From positions 868,001 through 932,000 of the forward strand of contig JARHVA010001739.1 in NCBI GenBank assembly GCA_037957365.1: DNA of 64,000 bases, in the 5' to 3' direction. A model generated the notes under the pieces. It did not search any database. It worked only from the letters and a program-made list of their open reading frames with translations, and was not told the DNA's origin. Shown here in pieces: positions 1 to 11,246 of this stretch. Each line of letters starts with the position of its first letter. Position 1 is the stretch's first letter. Source of the stretch: Torreya grandis (Eukaryota > Streptophyta > Pinopsida > Cupressales > Taxaceae). Position numbers and translations under genes: made by a program.

Positions 1-55
1 TACTAACGCCCCTTACCCATTCCTTTGGGCAGGCTGCCTCGCTTTTGATTTCCAT
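1..55 (-). CDS. MAPKKK, N-terminal 18 codons only (cut by window edge)
   Basis: This is the first 18 codons of a second copy of the kinase at 39664-41238; the rest lies beyond the left edge. It differs from the full copy by one residue, Ala instead of Gly at position 8. The ATG three codons upstream in the full copy is destroyed here by a C-to-A change in plus-strand terms. The ATG at 55 therefore supports the shorter start for both genes. Whether the rest of this copy is intact cannot be seen. Confidence 0.85.
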   Translation of the reverse strand, partial: MEIKSEAACPKEWVRGVS

Positions 56-121
56 AGCCAAAATTTATTTTTTTTGAAATCTACAAAACGTCTGATGGCA
101 GGAGAAAGGCAGTTGGGAATT

Positions 122-131
122 GCTTATAAAG
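122..131 (-). promoter_or_regulatory. Probable TATA box of the MAPKKK copy at the left edge
   Basis: The minus strand reads CTTTATAAGC about 70 bp upstream of the ATG at 55, leaving a short leader. The same element sits at 41305-41314 before the complete gene and is deleted in block C. Position and sequence fit a plant TATA box; no transcription start is known. Confidence 0.6.
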
Positions 132-280
132 GCCTATTTGGGTCCTCAAGAAAAGTGAGGGGCTTCATATTCCAAGGCCTTCCACAGACACGGCTCGCCT
201 TCTTCACAGGGTACTAAAAACGGGTGAGCGAGAGCAACCTTATCGAGGATTCATTGTATCAAGAAAGATTGGAATGCAGC

Positions 281-414
281 GGTCCACCTCTTCTAGTAGT
301 TTACGGCTCCCGTGTTATACTTCCACGGTGGTAACGCGCCCAAATAAGGTCCACCTCTTCTAGTAGTTTACGGCTCCCGTGTTATACTTCCACGGTGGTA
401 ATGCGCCCAAATAA
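281..414. repeat. 67-bp direct tandem duplication in the kinase upstream region
   Basis: Two near-identical 67-bp units (281-347 and 348-414) differ by one base. Blocks B (from about 41464) and C (from about 57291) have a single unit, so the duplication is private to A. It lies 225-360 bp upstream of the kinase ATG and so could duplicate promoter elements. Confidence 0.9.
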
Positions 415-588
415 GGTCTCCCGTGTTAAGAGTAGTATACGTCGAAAGTGTTAAAGCGTCGAAAGTGTTGCTGCCAAGTTAGTGTTGATGCAGATGATGA
501 CGTGGACAATTTGCAGGGAAGAGATGACTCATTGTTACATGTCACATTACGTCATGGGAAGTTTGTTTTTGTATTCATTGATGGTAGT

Positions 589-1282
589 TGTCACGGGGCC
601 AGCTCTTCGGAGTTGGCCAGCGGTTCGGCACCGCTTGTCTTACCCTGAATCCTTCATTGCGACGGCACTCTACAAAAACTACGGATTACGTTTTTAGTGT
701 TTCTTTGCACAAGTACACCCACAAATACAGTGGACAACAACTTGTATAAAGAAAGGATTAGAAGCGGAAATAAAATCACACACTTGTAAAGATCGGGAAA
801 TCGACTCAACACACATGAGCACTCACACAATGCAAGAAAACTGGGAGTAAGTGTATTTTATTAACTCTTCAGGGCAATCCAGTCCAAATTACAATAAACG
901 GGCCAACTGCGCAACATACACAACAACCACCGAGTTGGGCTCAGCGGATAATGCTCGGAACCACTCAACTGATTACAATAAACAATTCCCTCCCAAGGTC
1001 TGATTACTCTCTGCCTAGGACAACACAGCCCCTGCTTCACGAACTCTTAGACCAATAGAACTGCTCATAAACACCCGCACAATGCTTGCACAGACACGTT
1101 CCCACGGTCCACATAAACTTGGGACTGACACACCAGCTTCATAATGATTCACTTTTCACCACTTTGACAGTTCATACTTGCATTCACCCAAATCATTGTG
1201 CAAAGAAAGCTAACCATTCGCTTGATCAAGGCAGACCAAACTCGTGAATGTAGTTAGGGATGTTGAAGCAACACATCCCTCA
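589..1282 (-). mobile_element. 3' LTR of the gag-only element (block A)
   Basis: On the plus strand it begins TGTCACGG and ends CCCTCA, giving the canonical TG...CA ends; on the minus strand it starts TGAGGGATGT. It is 694 bp in A and B and 695 bp in C. A purine tract with GGGGGAG on the minus strand abuts its right end, which fixes the orientation. It ends about 530 bp upstream of the kinase ATG. Confidence 0.8.
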
Positions 1283-2802
1283 TAGACTCCCCCACTTAAA
1301 AATCGACGACATCCTCGATGTCGGCAGGACTCCATTGGCAAGAACCCCTGAGGCAATCTTCTATTCAGACTCAACCCAGAGCCAAAAGATTAACATGTCC
1401 CTCCTTCAAACCCAATCCAAGCCAAGAGGCCAACACATCCCCTTTCCAGGCTCTATCCAGAATTCCAGAATCAAGAGACCACCACGTCCCCTTTTTAGAG
1501 CCAAAGCTAAGAGATAACCACATCCCCTTTTCAAGCTCCCTTCATAATCAAGAGATCACCACGTCCCCTTATCAGACCCAAAGCTAAGAGATAAACGCAT
1601 CCCCTTTTCAAGCTCCATTCAGAGTCAAGAGGTTAACACGCCTCCTTTTCAAACCCAAAGCCATGAGATAAACACATCTCCTATTCAAGGTCCATCCAGA
1701 GTTAAGAGACCAAGGCCAAACTCCATGACCTTAACTTTGAGGGCTTCCAACTGCTCCCAGCTTGCGAAAAAACTCCCATTCCAACACCACTAGAAACTCC
1801 CTCCGCCTCAGATTGCCAAGTAACCCACTGTCTTCACCCCAACAAATTGTTCTAACTGCCACTCTGATTTTACCCATCACACACATATAAGGGCGCTTAG
1901 GTGGGAACCATCGCTGGTTCGTCTTCATCAGCAACTAAGGAATCAGACTGTTTACAAAACTGAGAACAAACTGAATCTCTGGCAACTTCCGCACGTAGAC
2001 AAAGCTTGCCTACATAAGTTACACCAAACCAATGCAGCTTCACAAGATCACCCTAATCTTGCCAACCCCCAAACTTGGGGTGGAGGAAAACGGCCCCTGA
2101 TGACCCACCTCTTCAAGACTCTGCAAGCCCAGCAAGGCCTAAGTGACCCCATCGAACTTTCCCCCAAAATAGTACTGAAACTCCAAAACAAGAGAATAAC
2201 AGGCAAAGACAACTCTTCAGATCAACACACCCCATGCCCAACAAGAGGAATGGAGTGCTTCCCAAGAACTCTCCTCGAGAACCAACGCGATGCACATGAT
2301 CAATTATCTTCTTTGTGACACAACAAGATGATGTTTCCTTGAGCATACTCCATGGTTGTGAAGAACCCACCTCACATCAACGGGAAAAAGGAACTTGTTG
2401 CCCCTTCAACATCCCAACTGCCAATAAGCAATACAAGATACACTGACTCCTTGCCAATTCTTGCACTCTTCTACACACTCAACCCAACACCCCTTTCATC
2501 TGCCCAATCCCACTCCTCTGCACAATCTTCACCATGCACATCTGCAACAGAGCCGACACAAAAGAACTCCAAGATGGGGAAAAATTGTCACCTTACCCAA
2601 CTTGGGTAAACCCTGTATCAGCACAAACACAGATGGCTTGTAACTACTCTAAGCCTACTTGAACCCTCGGAGGTCTGGAGGCAAAGTTTCCAAGGCTAAA
2701 CTGGTTGACTTCCAATTGCAAGACACCCGAGTCCATGAGCACCCCTTCCACAATAATCAACCCCAGCGAGTTACAACGACCACCTCCAAACCCAAGCTTC
2801 AC
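1283..2802 (-). other. Non-coding internal region of the gag-only element
   Basis: The polypurine tract lies at 1283-1297. The rest has no frame resembling protease, reverse transcriptase or integrase. Between about 1380 and 1720 it is built of loosely repeated phrases of the type 'agccaa(g)agataacacatcccc', spaced 35-60 bp apart. Open frames here are short and not conserved between blocks. Confidence 0.6.
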
Positions 2803-3666
2803 CTAGCATTGAGCTTCCCTGAGCACACACATAGTATGCTCAAAATGTTCATCTGGATCCTCCTTCTGAACTGCAAACACCCCTTGCCGCTTCAGATAAT
2901 CTTGATTGTAGTGCCTCCCACCACACATCCAACACTTCAAACAAAACTGCTTCCCACTTGTCTCTCTAACTAGTGACTTCTTCTTGCCACCCATGGAAGT
3001 GCTCCAAGACTTACAAGATCCCTCTGACGACTCCAAAGTAGCCTTCCTTCCCTGGTCACCCACTAGCTTCCCTCAAGACTTACTCGACCCCTTACCAATG
3101 CCTCCTCACATGGATGCGCAAGGGCCCAAGGTGTTTCTAGATGAATAACCCTCTCTATAATCCAAGAGATGGTTTGCTATAGAAATTGCTTCACTAACAT
3201 CAAACACTTCATGGCGACAGAGCTCCCCCGGAGCCCATGACTGAAGACCATGAGTCAATTGAAACAACTTATCCGCCTCTGACATGTCAGTGGCCTCCAA
3301 CAAAAAGCTTTGGAAAGAATGGATATACTCTCCCATCTCCCCCACCTGCTTCAACTGACTAAACTTGGTCCTAGCCAACCATGTTGTATTCCCAGGTCAA
3401 AACTGAACCCCAAGGGCTTCTTTCAGATCCTCCCAAGAGTCTAACCTTTGTGTAAAACTCTTTGATGCAATGTCATTAGCCAAGGTTCTATACCAAACCT
3501 TTGTCGTACCTGTGACGTACCTTGCCGCAGCACGCACCTCCTGTGCCCCAGACATAACCCTTAACCCTGCCAAGAACTCCTCCATGTCCTAGAAGAAACT
3601 TTCCAGAAGATGGTCATCTGGGTCACCATCATAACACTCTATATCCTTGAACTTGGGGAGCTTCAT
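2803..3666 (-). pseudogene. gag pseudogene of the gag-only element (block A)
   Basis: The frame starts at the ATG at 3666 (MKLPKLKEIECYDG...). It runs through a retrotransposon gag domain, with the conserved W-Y-R-T-L and LDSWEDLKEALG phrases, and ends in a zinc-knuckle region. The knuckle reads C-x2-C-x3-H-x4-Tyr, so the last Cys is lost. A TGA follows GVQF in the same frame, where the family would have an Arg (CGA), and further stops lie near 3105 and 3070. Gag would form the virus-like particle. This copy cannot encode full-length Gag, and neither can the copies at 43900-44764 and about 59679-60539. Confidence 0.8.
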
Positions 3667-4126
3667 GACTGAAGAAGAACTAGACCCTTATGCTTTCACC
3701 AAACCCAATACCATTGATCGATACAAATCCACTTCATCCTAGAACTTTGTTTGGAACACCAAACTCTTCTCCAACCTACCAGTAAGTTCCATGATCGTCT
3801 GCCCCATGGTAGTCACCTTCTTCTCAAGCCATTGAATCTTGTACGCACATGGTTCCCCATCAATTGGAACTTGGCACCAACTCGCTCAACAAGGCCTTCA
3901 CCCACTACAACAACTCTTGACTTACCAACGTGGCAACTACCACCACCTTCACCTTCACTTTTGCCCTGACCTTACTCTCTACCCCTGTTGGTCACTTTCT
4001 TGAGCAACATCCTGGACAGATCCCCTACCATACTGACTCAGACACAACACTGGACTGACTCGACAGGGGAAGGCACAAGACTGTTTAACTTTAGGCAAAC
4101 ACAATCCCACAAAAGACAAACCGTGT

Positions 4127-4138
4127 GCTTTGATACCA
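4127..4138 (-). other. Primer binding site, initiator tRNA-Met type
   Basis: The minus strand reads TGGTATCAAAGC, one mismatch from the plant initiator-Met primer site TGGTATCAGAGC. It lies 2 nt from the LTR edge at 4141. Equivalent sites are at 45226-45237 and 60985-60996. Confidence 0.75.
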
Positions 4139-4140
4139 AC

Positions 4141-4399
4141 TGTCTCGGGGCCAACTCTCTGGAGCTGACCGATCGTGTGTCACCACTTATCCTAACTTGA
4201 ATCCCTCATTACGACGGGACTCTACAAGAACTACGAACTATGCCTTTAGTGTTCACCTGCACAAGTACACCCACAAACATAGTGGACAACAAATTGTATA
4301 AAGAAAGGATTAGCAGCGGAAAGAAAAACACACACACTTACACACTCTCTTACAGTGCTTACACACTCTCTTACAGTGCTTACACACTTCTTATATCCC
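4141..4399 (-). mobile_element. 5' LTR remnant with 21-bp tandem repeats
   Basis: About 200 bp (4141-4340) match the 3' LTR, including its TGTC...GGGGCCA terminus. The match then stops abruptly and three 21-bp units follow (4337-4399; two perfect, one degenerate). The expected remaining 490 bp of LTR is absent. All three blocks show this structure, so the truncation or recombination predates the duplication. Confidence 0.65.
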
Positions 4400-5089
4400 T
4401 CTTACACACTCCAAGAGGACTAACAAGTGCAATTTTTTTCCAAATACCTTCCACACTCCAAAAAGGTCTTGACATATCTTGCATATGCCATGTGTGTGAT
4501 TATGAGTTTGAGGACTCATCCTCCATGATTGATCTTGATCTTAAATCAATGGTTCATAGACATCTGAAAAGTCTATAAATACAAGGGTCTTTGGTCATTA
4601 TAGACAAGTTTCTTCATGCAAACTTACTATGTGGAATTATACAAGGAGATTCAACTAATTCTCATGCCAAGTCAAGAATCAAGTGTAGACAAGGAGAGGT
4701 GCTTCCCACACACTGAATATAGCATTGCAGAAGACTCTATAGCCTACAAGCCGAGCTCAACCTTTTCAAACTAGTGCTCAAGTAAATCTTCCAAGGAGGT
4801 ATAAACATGATTTTTTTTCTAATGCACATTTGTTGCTATATAGCTCAACCTAGGGATTATGATTGAAATATTAGTTCTGTAAATTTGTTTTAATTTCGTT
4901 CATTAACAATTGACTAACCTCTTTTAGATTTTTAATCTACATAATTGCACTCTCTGTAGGACTTGATGCACCCCACAAGTTTTTTTAGACTATAACATTC
5001 TTCTAATTACCAGAATTAAAATAGTAACTAGTTTAATTCACCTCTTTTTTCTTTAGAAAAATCATTAATCTTCGTTTCATGGGAAATCA
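4400..5089. other. Unassigned sequence with a TATA-like motif
   Basis: No coding similarity is visible. A TATAAATA motif lies at 4573-4580 on the plus strand, followed by AT-rich sequence conserved in B (about 45540-46200) and C (about 61340-61980). It may be the end of another LTR; I cannot define its borders. Confidence 0.4.
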
Positions 5090-5650
5090 ATGAAATCAAC
5101 CTATTAAACAATGACTTCACACCTGAAAATAATTTAAGTTACCTATCAATGAACTCAACCTACGAATTAGTGAATTCACCCTTTCACACTTTTTGCTATT
5201 TCTATGTGCAAGTTTCAAATCGGTGAAATGGCTCTATAAACGGTGAATTTGCCTTGCCAATTGGTGAATTACACTTGTTAATCGATGAATTTGCCCTTTC
5301 AAACTTTATGTTATGTTTTATGTACAGGTTTCAAATCGATGAAATAAATCTGTAAAAGCTGAATTTGACTTTCCAATTAGTGAATTCGATATGCTCATTG
5401 GTGAATTCGCCCTTTCATGCTTTATATTCTATTTTATTTACAAGTTATAGAATTCGTGAAATTGTTCTAGAATTGGTGAAATTGACTTCTCAATCAACGA
5501 ATTCGACCTATTATTTAGAGAATTCACCCTTTGTGATCTTTTCTACCTTTTATTTTTGTAATCAATGAAATTGATATGTAATCGATAATATTGTTAGTAA
5601 TCGGTGAATTTGACCCTACCTGCGTATCGGTGAAATCACTCTTCTGACAA
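5090..5650. repeat. Degenerate short repeats, consensus near AATYGGTGAATTYG
   Basis: About 18 diverged copies of a 14-17 bp phrase such as 'aattggtgaattcgcc' and 'aatcggtgaaattgac' occur every 20-40 bp, within a looser higher-order period of roughly 130 bp. Block C has the same array at about 61950-62480 with small unit losses. Block B keeps only its first part, because its first deletion starts inside the array at the equivalent of 5193. Confidence 0.7.
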
Positions 5651-7199
5651 AAACTTGAGACTTTAAAAAGCCAAATTTATTGCCTATCTTAAACTTATAA
5701 TTATTTGTGCTATAAGACCTTGGTCGAAAAGTTGGTTTTAGATTCTAAGCAAAGCACATTTTTTCTACACATCTCGCTTTGGGCTTAAAATGAATTCACA
5801 TTTTCATTTGGGTTATAAGAAAAACTTGTATATTTTACAAGTTCTTTATTTTTATATAAGTTTTTACTTATGTTTGTTTAAGTGTCTTGTGGAGTTATTT
5901 TGTACATATGCTCTCTCCTTTTGGGTGACCCAAAAAATGCAAAGTTAATATTTGCCTTATACCCTTCTTTTCTTTTGATCGAGTGGGGTGAAGTTTATCA
6001 CCTACCTTAAGGTTCTAGGGGTGCATTGACTAGGAAGTCACATCCTAGTATCATACCAACCCCGTTATTTGAAAGAGTATATAAATTAAGGTTACATTAA
6101 TGGTATCTTAACATAAAGGTTCTTCAGAGCTTGATTTTTCTTGTAGCACTTCATTGAAATCTTATCGCTGAAGTGGTCGTAAAAGGATTAGATCCTTTAG
6201 CGAATAGTCTATTAAATCTCGATGTCCAATTGATGAATTTTTTTATGTCTATGTATCTCAAGGTATATTGCGACATTTAAAAAGCCAAGTAAAAAAAATT
6301 AAGACCTTATTTTGTCGCAGAACATTCATTGATGCAGGGGTACAAAATTAATAGCCCTTGAAGATTTTCTTACTCTTACAAACCTTTTGAGAGAAGGGTG
6401 AGATTAAAACACCATCGATAACTGTAATAATTTATTTAAATAATTTTAAATTTTATAAATCCTCTCTCAAGACAAGTATATCGAAAGTTTGAATGAATGT
6501 GATGCAAACCCGTGTCAGTTATTACAATTGCCTTGTAATGTTTGTGTGTTGTTTCTTGATTGTTGTGTCAAAACCTTGTTCATACATGAAACCAAATCAA
6601 GTCTGAATCCAAACTATTTTTATACATGCACCATGGGGCATTACTCTTCCAAATTTCTAAGTCAACAAAAGTGGCATGTCAAATTTGGTCCAAATACCTA
6701 TCTTTCTTGTTTAAACTACGTTGTTAGGCTACGCAAGTCAAAATTAAAGCCTTGTCCTAATTCAAATTGTAAATCTCAAACCAAATCAAGACCAAGGATC
6801 CAAATTCTTGTCCAAGTTGTGTCATTATGCCATTTGCTTTATTCCAAACCTAGTTCCAAAGTCTAAGTTCTGATTCTAACCAACTTTCTTTTCAAAGTCA
6901 AACCAATTCCAATTCTAAGACCAAATTCCAATTCTAGTCAAACTATTCTAAAGTCAACCAAAGTTAGCTCTATTTTCAAAGCCAAAGTCAAACTTGTTAT
7001 AAGGTTGACAAATATTTTAACCCCTTTTATAAATCAATGGTCTAAGCCTAGTTCAATCTTGATTCGATATTATATAAAACCACCTTTGTTCCAACATTTG
7101 ACACATTTTAGAATTCTAGTAACTAATCCTGATTCGAATCTCCCCGTAAATTATTTATAACATGTGGTGGATAGATCTCAAAAGGGATACCTTAACCCA
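5651..7199. other. No gene recognised; AT-rich
   Basis: Open frames here, including one of 125 codons at 6489-6866, lack an ATG start and have no recognisable motif. From about 6700 to 7000 the sequence is low-complexity, with repeated 'ccaattctaa'- and 'aagtcaaa'-type phrases. Confidence 0.5.
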
Positions 7200-9890
7200 C
7201 ATCAAGTTCCCTCTACAACACCACAAAACATTCCTACAAATTCTCAATAGAACATTCCTACAAATATTCCATTTACTTTGCAACAACACATTGTGACCAT
7301 ACATAGTCCACAATAACAGGTTGTAAGTAACAATCCATCACTTCAACAAGTAATGACCAATGTCCCACCTCAATAGGTGGTAAGTAGTCCCTCACTTCAA
7401 CAAGTACCAACCAATCTTCAACATATTTTTATTATTCAACCACTTGTCGTGTCTATTCAAGAAGGGGCCTCTCCAAACCACCAACATATTTAGCTTAACC
7501 AATAATAAGTTCCCCCTACCTAAAATATTATTAAGAATCAATAGTAGATTCCTAAGAATCAACAATAAAATCTTCTTTAATATCAACAAATTATGTTAAA
7601 CACCCAATAAACCATTCCTCCATTCAAGCCTCAGATCCCTTCAAATAAACTTTGCACACAGTAGCAAGTGCCTTACCAACAACAAGTCCCCTATCAATGG
7701 TATAAATCTAATCAAAGAGTAAATATTCCTAATAAAACCAATCATGTACATATTCCCCATTATTCTATATGAACTCTTTATCTAGGTCACATTAATTTAC
7801 CTTTGAATACCCAACAAAATGTGCCCACTTCCTCTCACTTCGGTCCCATTTTCTAGGATTTGTAGGAGGATAAAGATGTACTTTCAACCATTTAGACAAG
7901 AAATAATAATAATTTTTTTAAACTAGATGACATATGCTCTTATCTATTTGATATGAGTTATCTTCATATACCTTTATTGCATCATTTTGAGATGCCCAAA
8001 TTTGAAAAATACAAAAGGAAAGGTGATCCCAATGAGCATCTAAAAGAGTTCTTTGTCGCATGTCAAGAAGTTGCATATAGCAGTATCTATTTACTTCACT
8101 TGTTTCCATATAGTTTGGTAGGGCATGCCTTAGAATGGTTATGTGGTCTACCTAAGAATTCCATTGATAATTGTGATGACTTATTCCAGAAATTTGTGCA
8201 ACATTTCTCTTTTAATGTGGAATATGAATTGACTATGGTTTATCTATGTCAGGCTAAGCAATGAGGAGGAAAAATCTTTGATAACTATTTACAATGGTGG
8301 TGACCATTGGCCAACTGAATCCCACATAATCTACCTGAGATGCAATTAGTCACAATATTCACCGTTAATCTACATTATGTTATAACTCATCATAACAAGT
8401 TTCATTGAAGAAATAGGTTTGAAAACATTATTGCCAAGGGAATACAGATTGACCAAGCCCTCATCAACAAAGGGGTAATCAAGATTTACTCTCAGAATCA
8501 TGTTTAGATCAAGGTCCAGGCACAAGCTTCTACACAAGCATAAGCAATCACATTAGAGAAGCCTAAACCAATCAACAAGAACAAAAATGTTGTAGGATAT
8601 GGGGTAACTGAATCTCAGCAAGTGCAAATGGTCTAAACACCATCTATCCAGAAAAACCCACCTACTCAACATCTCATTTTACAAAAGCCCCCTCTAAAAA
8701 GAGGTTATTACCACAATAGATTTTTCAGTAATCTTAATGATCCTATTGAGATGGTTTTCTAGAAGCTAGTTGTCGTTAATATGATCATTTGGTCAGTGCC
8801 CAAACCATTTATAGAAAACCAACTAAACATAATTGGTATCATGAGAATGACTTTTGTGATTATCATCGGGTTAAATCTTATTCCATTCATAGATGTGTGT
8901 AGCTTCACCATCTCATTCAATATTTACTAGAAAGTGATGAAACAAAGTTGGATAATGTGGCCACAATGTCTAATCAGAATTTGGGTATCTATGAAAACCT
9001 TTTTCCACATAATAACTCCAATAATAATCAAAACCATAATCAACATCAAGCTAACAACCAGAACCATAAAAACCCTCCTAACAATCAAATCAAAGGCAAA
9101 ATCAGTAGCAACAAATTTGTAATCAAATTCAGGATGCCACTTTAAGAATGTCCCTTATGACTATGGTAATGTCGTAGGTTAGATTACTAGCGGGCATATA
9201 ACTAACATTAAGATCAACCCTAAGCCAACTGCTAGTAGCACCTGACAACCTTCAACATCTATTTTAGGGCTCCACCTCTATTTGTCGATAATCCTCTTTT
9301 GGATTGTAGTAGCCCAGTTGTTAATCAACAATCAATAGTTACCATTCTAGGCCCTTACTCTCCTTACTCTAGTTATAGTAACCCCCCACTGACTTGAGGT
9401 TATGCAATCATAACTTGACGCTCTAATGTTACCATTCAAGGTCACGTAACTTCTTCCTCTGAAAATCCCATTCAAGGTCCTCCACCTTAGAAAACCAATC
9501 CAGTTGCTCCTATTAATGAAAAACCTTATGATATTATGAAACAACTAAAAAAGAAACTGACATAAATTTGTGTTTTAGATCTTTTACGTATATCAAATAT
9601 CCACAAGAACATATTAAATAAGATTTTGAGTCAATCTAAGGTCCCAAGTGACTTGTGTTTGATGAACTTCAAACACTTCTGAGTCATTTGGCTCCATGCC
9701 AATAACTTACTTTTGATCAAACTGGTATGGCATCCCTTAGACCTTTGCACAATAACTCACTTTATATATAAGAAATCATTTCCTGGTATAATAATATTAA
9801 ACGAGTCTTCATAGACAATGGTTCATTTTGGACCCCAAATTTTGTAATAATATATTCTAAGTATTTTGAGACCTTGGTGCGGGAGAGAAC
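7200..9890 (+). pseudogene. Ty3/gypsy gag-protease relic
   Basis: A Gln/Pro-rich gag N-terminus (about 7200-7900) precedes a retrotransposon gag domain at 7950-8450, with phrases FEKYKRKGDPNEHLKEFF and LPKNSID. A CDYH...H...C zinc-binding-like segment follows near 8855-8900. Downstream is the linker typical of this class (YDIMKQLKKKL, 9526-9560) and the first strand of a retropepsin with active-site phrase VFIDNGS (9805-9825). Many in-frame stops and at least one frame change break it. It ends abruptly at 9892 at an inserted LTR element, and no RT of this copy is seen. The gag would package RNA and the protease would process the polyprotein; neither can work here. Confidence 0.75.
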
Positions 9891-9892
9891 GG

Positions 9893-10238
9893 TGTTAGGA
9901 ATTTATATTCATAACATTATTAATGTGTGTATAATTTATATTATCGAGGATAATATAAAAGTGGTTGTAATAATAACTCGTATTATAAGCTATTTAGTAT
10001 ATTATATGGAGATTTGGTTTTTAAAACCAACTCACCAGCGTAGGATATTGTGAGATATCTATGGGAAGAAATGTTTTACAAACCTCCTAGATTATAGGAA
10101 AGTCATTCCTATATATATATAGTGTAAGGATTAATTTATGTAATAGAAAAAATATAATGTAAGTGTCATTACTTTGTGTAATATAAGATTCTCTCTTTGT
10201 GTATGAATATAATCTGTGTTCAGCTCTTCCAAATAATA
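9893..10238 (+). mobile_element. 5' LTR of the non-coding element
   Basis: It begins TGTTAGGAAT and ends near CCAAATAATA. It contains a TATATATATAG promoter-like stretch at about 10113-10123 and matches 12323-12673 along its whole length with scattered differences. Confidence 0.75.
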
Positions 10239-11169
10239 GTAGTGGTATTAGAGCATGTATTTTATTCAATGGAGATTTGAATATTGTATGGGGCAGCTAC
10301 AAATTAATTCTTCAATGCCCCAATTCATGAAGTTTCCTAGACAAGACTATTTTGTCTATCATTAGTGATTTTTTATTTTTTAGCTGTAGTTTGTTGGCTT
10401 CAGGGTGGGGGGTTTTGTCTTTTCAGGTATTATGTAGCAGTAGTGGAGCATGTGGCCATTTCAAATCTATGTAGTCTCTGTGTGCTCTTTATTATCCTTG
10501 GTCACAATTGAAAAGTTGTATGTATAGTAATTAGATATGTGCAGATTCTATCATTTACGCAATAACTATTTTAAAAGATTTGTAGCACGTTTGAAGCTAT
10601 TGGGAGTGCTATTAATGGTTCAATATTTTTTAGATTTGGTTGACATGCTAATCATGCCCAATATCTCTATGCCAACTTGTTATCCATCTCATATCTAAAT
10701 GTTTGTTGAAGAGCTGTACAAGCAATTCGTTGTGCATGTAGTTCTGACGAAGATGATTTATTAGCCTACAAAAACAACCGACAAGTGCTTTTAGTCTAGA
10801 TTGATAAAAAAAATTATCGGCACATTTTAGTTTTACAACATTTCTTTGCACTTAGACAAATCGTTCTACATCGCACCATCGACCGATTCCTATATTCATG
10901 TCAATCTAATTTTTTTGTGTTCAGAATATTTTCATGAGGAACCAAGCACTGTTGAGCCATTATCAAGGTGGATCTAGTTAAAGCAAAAGCATCGAAGTTT
11001 TCTATTGTGCACAACAAATTTGTGTTCATCTCTATTGTGCACCATTCAAATTTATCCGCTGGTGAAATTCTTCAAAGTAAATATAATGCATTGGTTTTCC
11101 AACTGTCCATTCATTCCCCCCAAGAGATATAGAGAGATGCCCCCTATCCCCTATCTGTGTCGATTTGTC

Positions 11170-11246
11170 CTGTTCCCCCCAGCCCCCCAGATAATGATAG
11201 AGATAGATGCCGAATGGTTGATCTGTTCCCCCCAGCCCCCCAGATA
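11170..11246. repeat. C-rich 24-bp direct repeat, period 53 bp
   Basis: The 24-bp phrase CTGTTCCCCCCAGCCCCCCA plus GATA occurs at 11170-11193 and again at 11223-11246, in otherwise AT-rich internal sequence of the non-coding LTR element. Confidence 0.85.

Larger units (their letters stand above)
589..4345 (-). mobile_element. Gag-only LTR retrotransposon, block A copy (TR-GAG-like)
   Basis: The parts on the minus strand are a hybrid or truncated 5' LTR (from 4141 rightward), a primer binding site (4127-4138), a broken gag (2803-3666), about 1.5 kb without recognisable coding sequence, a polypurine tract (1287-1293) and a 694-bp 3' LTR (589-1282). No protease, reverse transcriptase or integrase is present. 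This matches what is known of non-autonomous terminal-repeat-with-gag elements. The same element occurs at the same site in B and C, so it predates the duplication. It is transcribed toward the kinase promoter. Confidence 0.75.

Noticed and set aside
1260..1587. Overlapping plus-strand frames over the LTR edge
   Set aside because: They arise from repeated 'cacatcccc' phrases on the antisense side of the element and cross the LTR boundary.
2113..2370. Minus-strand frame in the non-coding part of the gag-only element, taken as possible pol
   Set aside because: No protease, RT or integrase motif; its length and reading differ between blocks (2113-2370, 43273-43467, 58921-59244).
4337..4399. Regular 21-bp repeats that might suggest a CRISPR-like array
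   Set aside because: Only two to three direct tandem units without spacers, inside an LTR remnant of a plant genome.
6489..6866. 125-codon frame upstream of the Ty3 relic
   Set aside because: Opens with TTG, has no recognisable motif, and lies partly in low-complexity DNA.
7392..7589. Leu/Ile-rich minus-strand frame resembling a membrane peptide
   Set aside because: Antisense shadow of the Gln/Asn-rich gag N-terminus on the plus strand.
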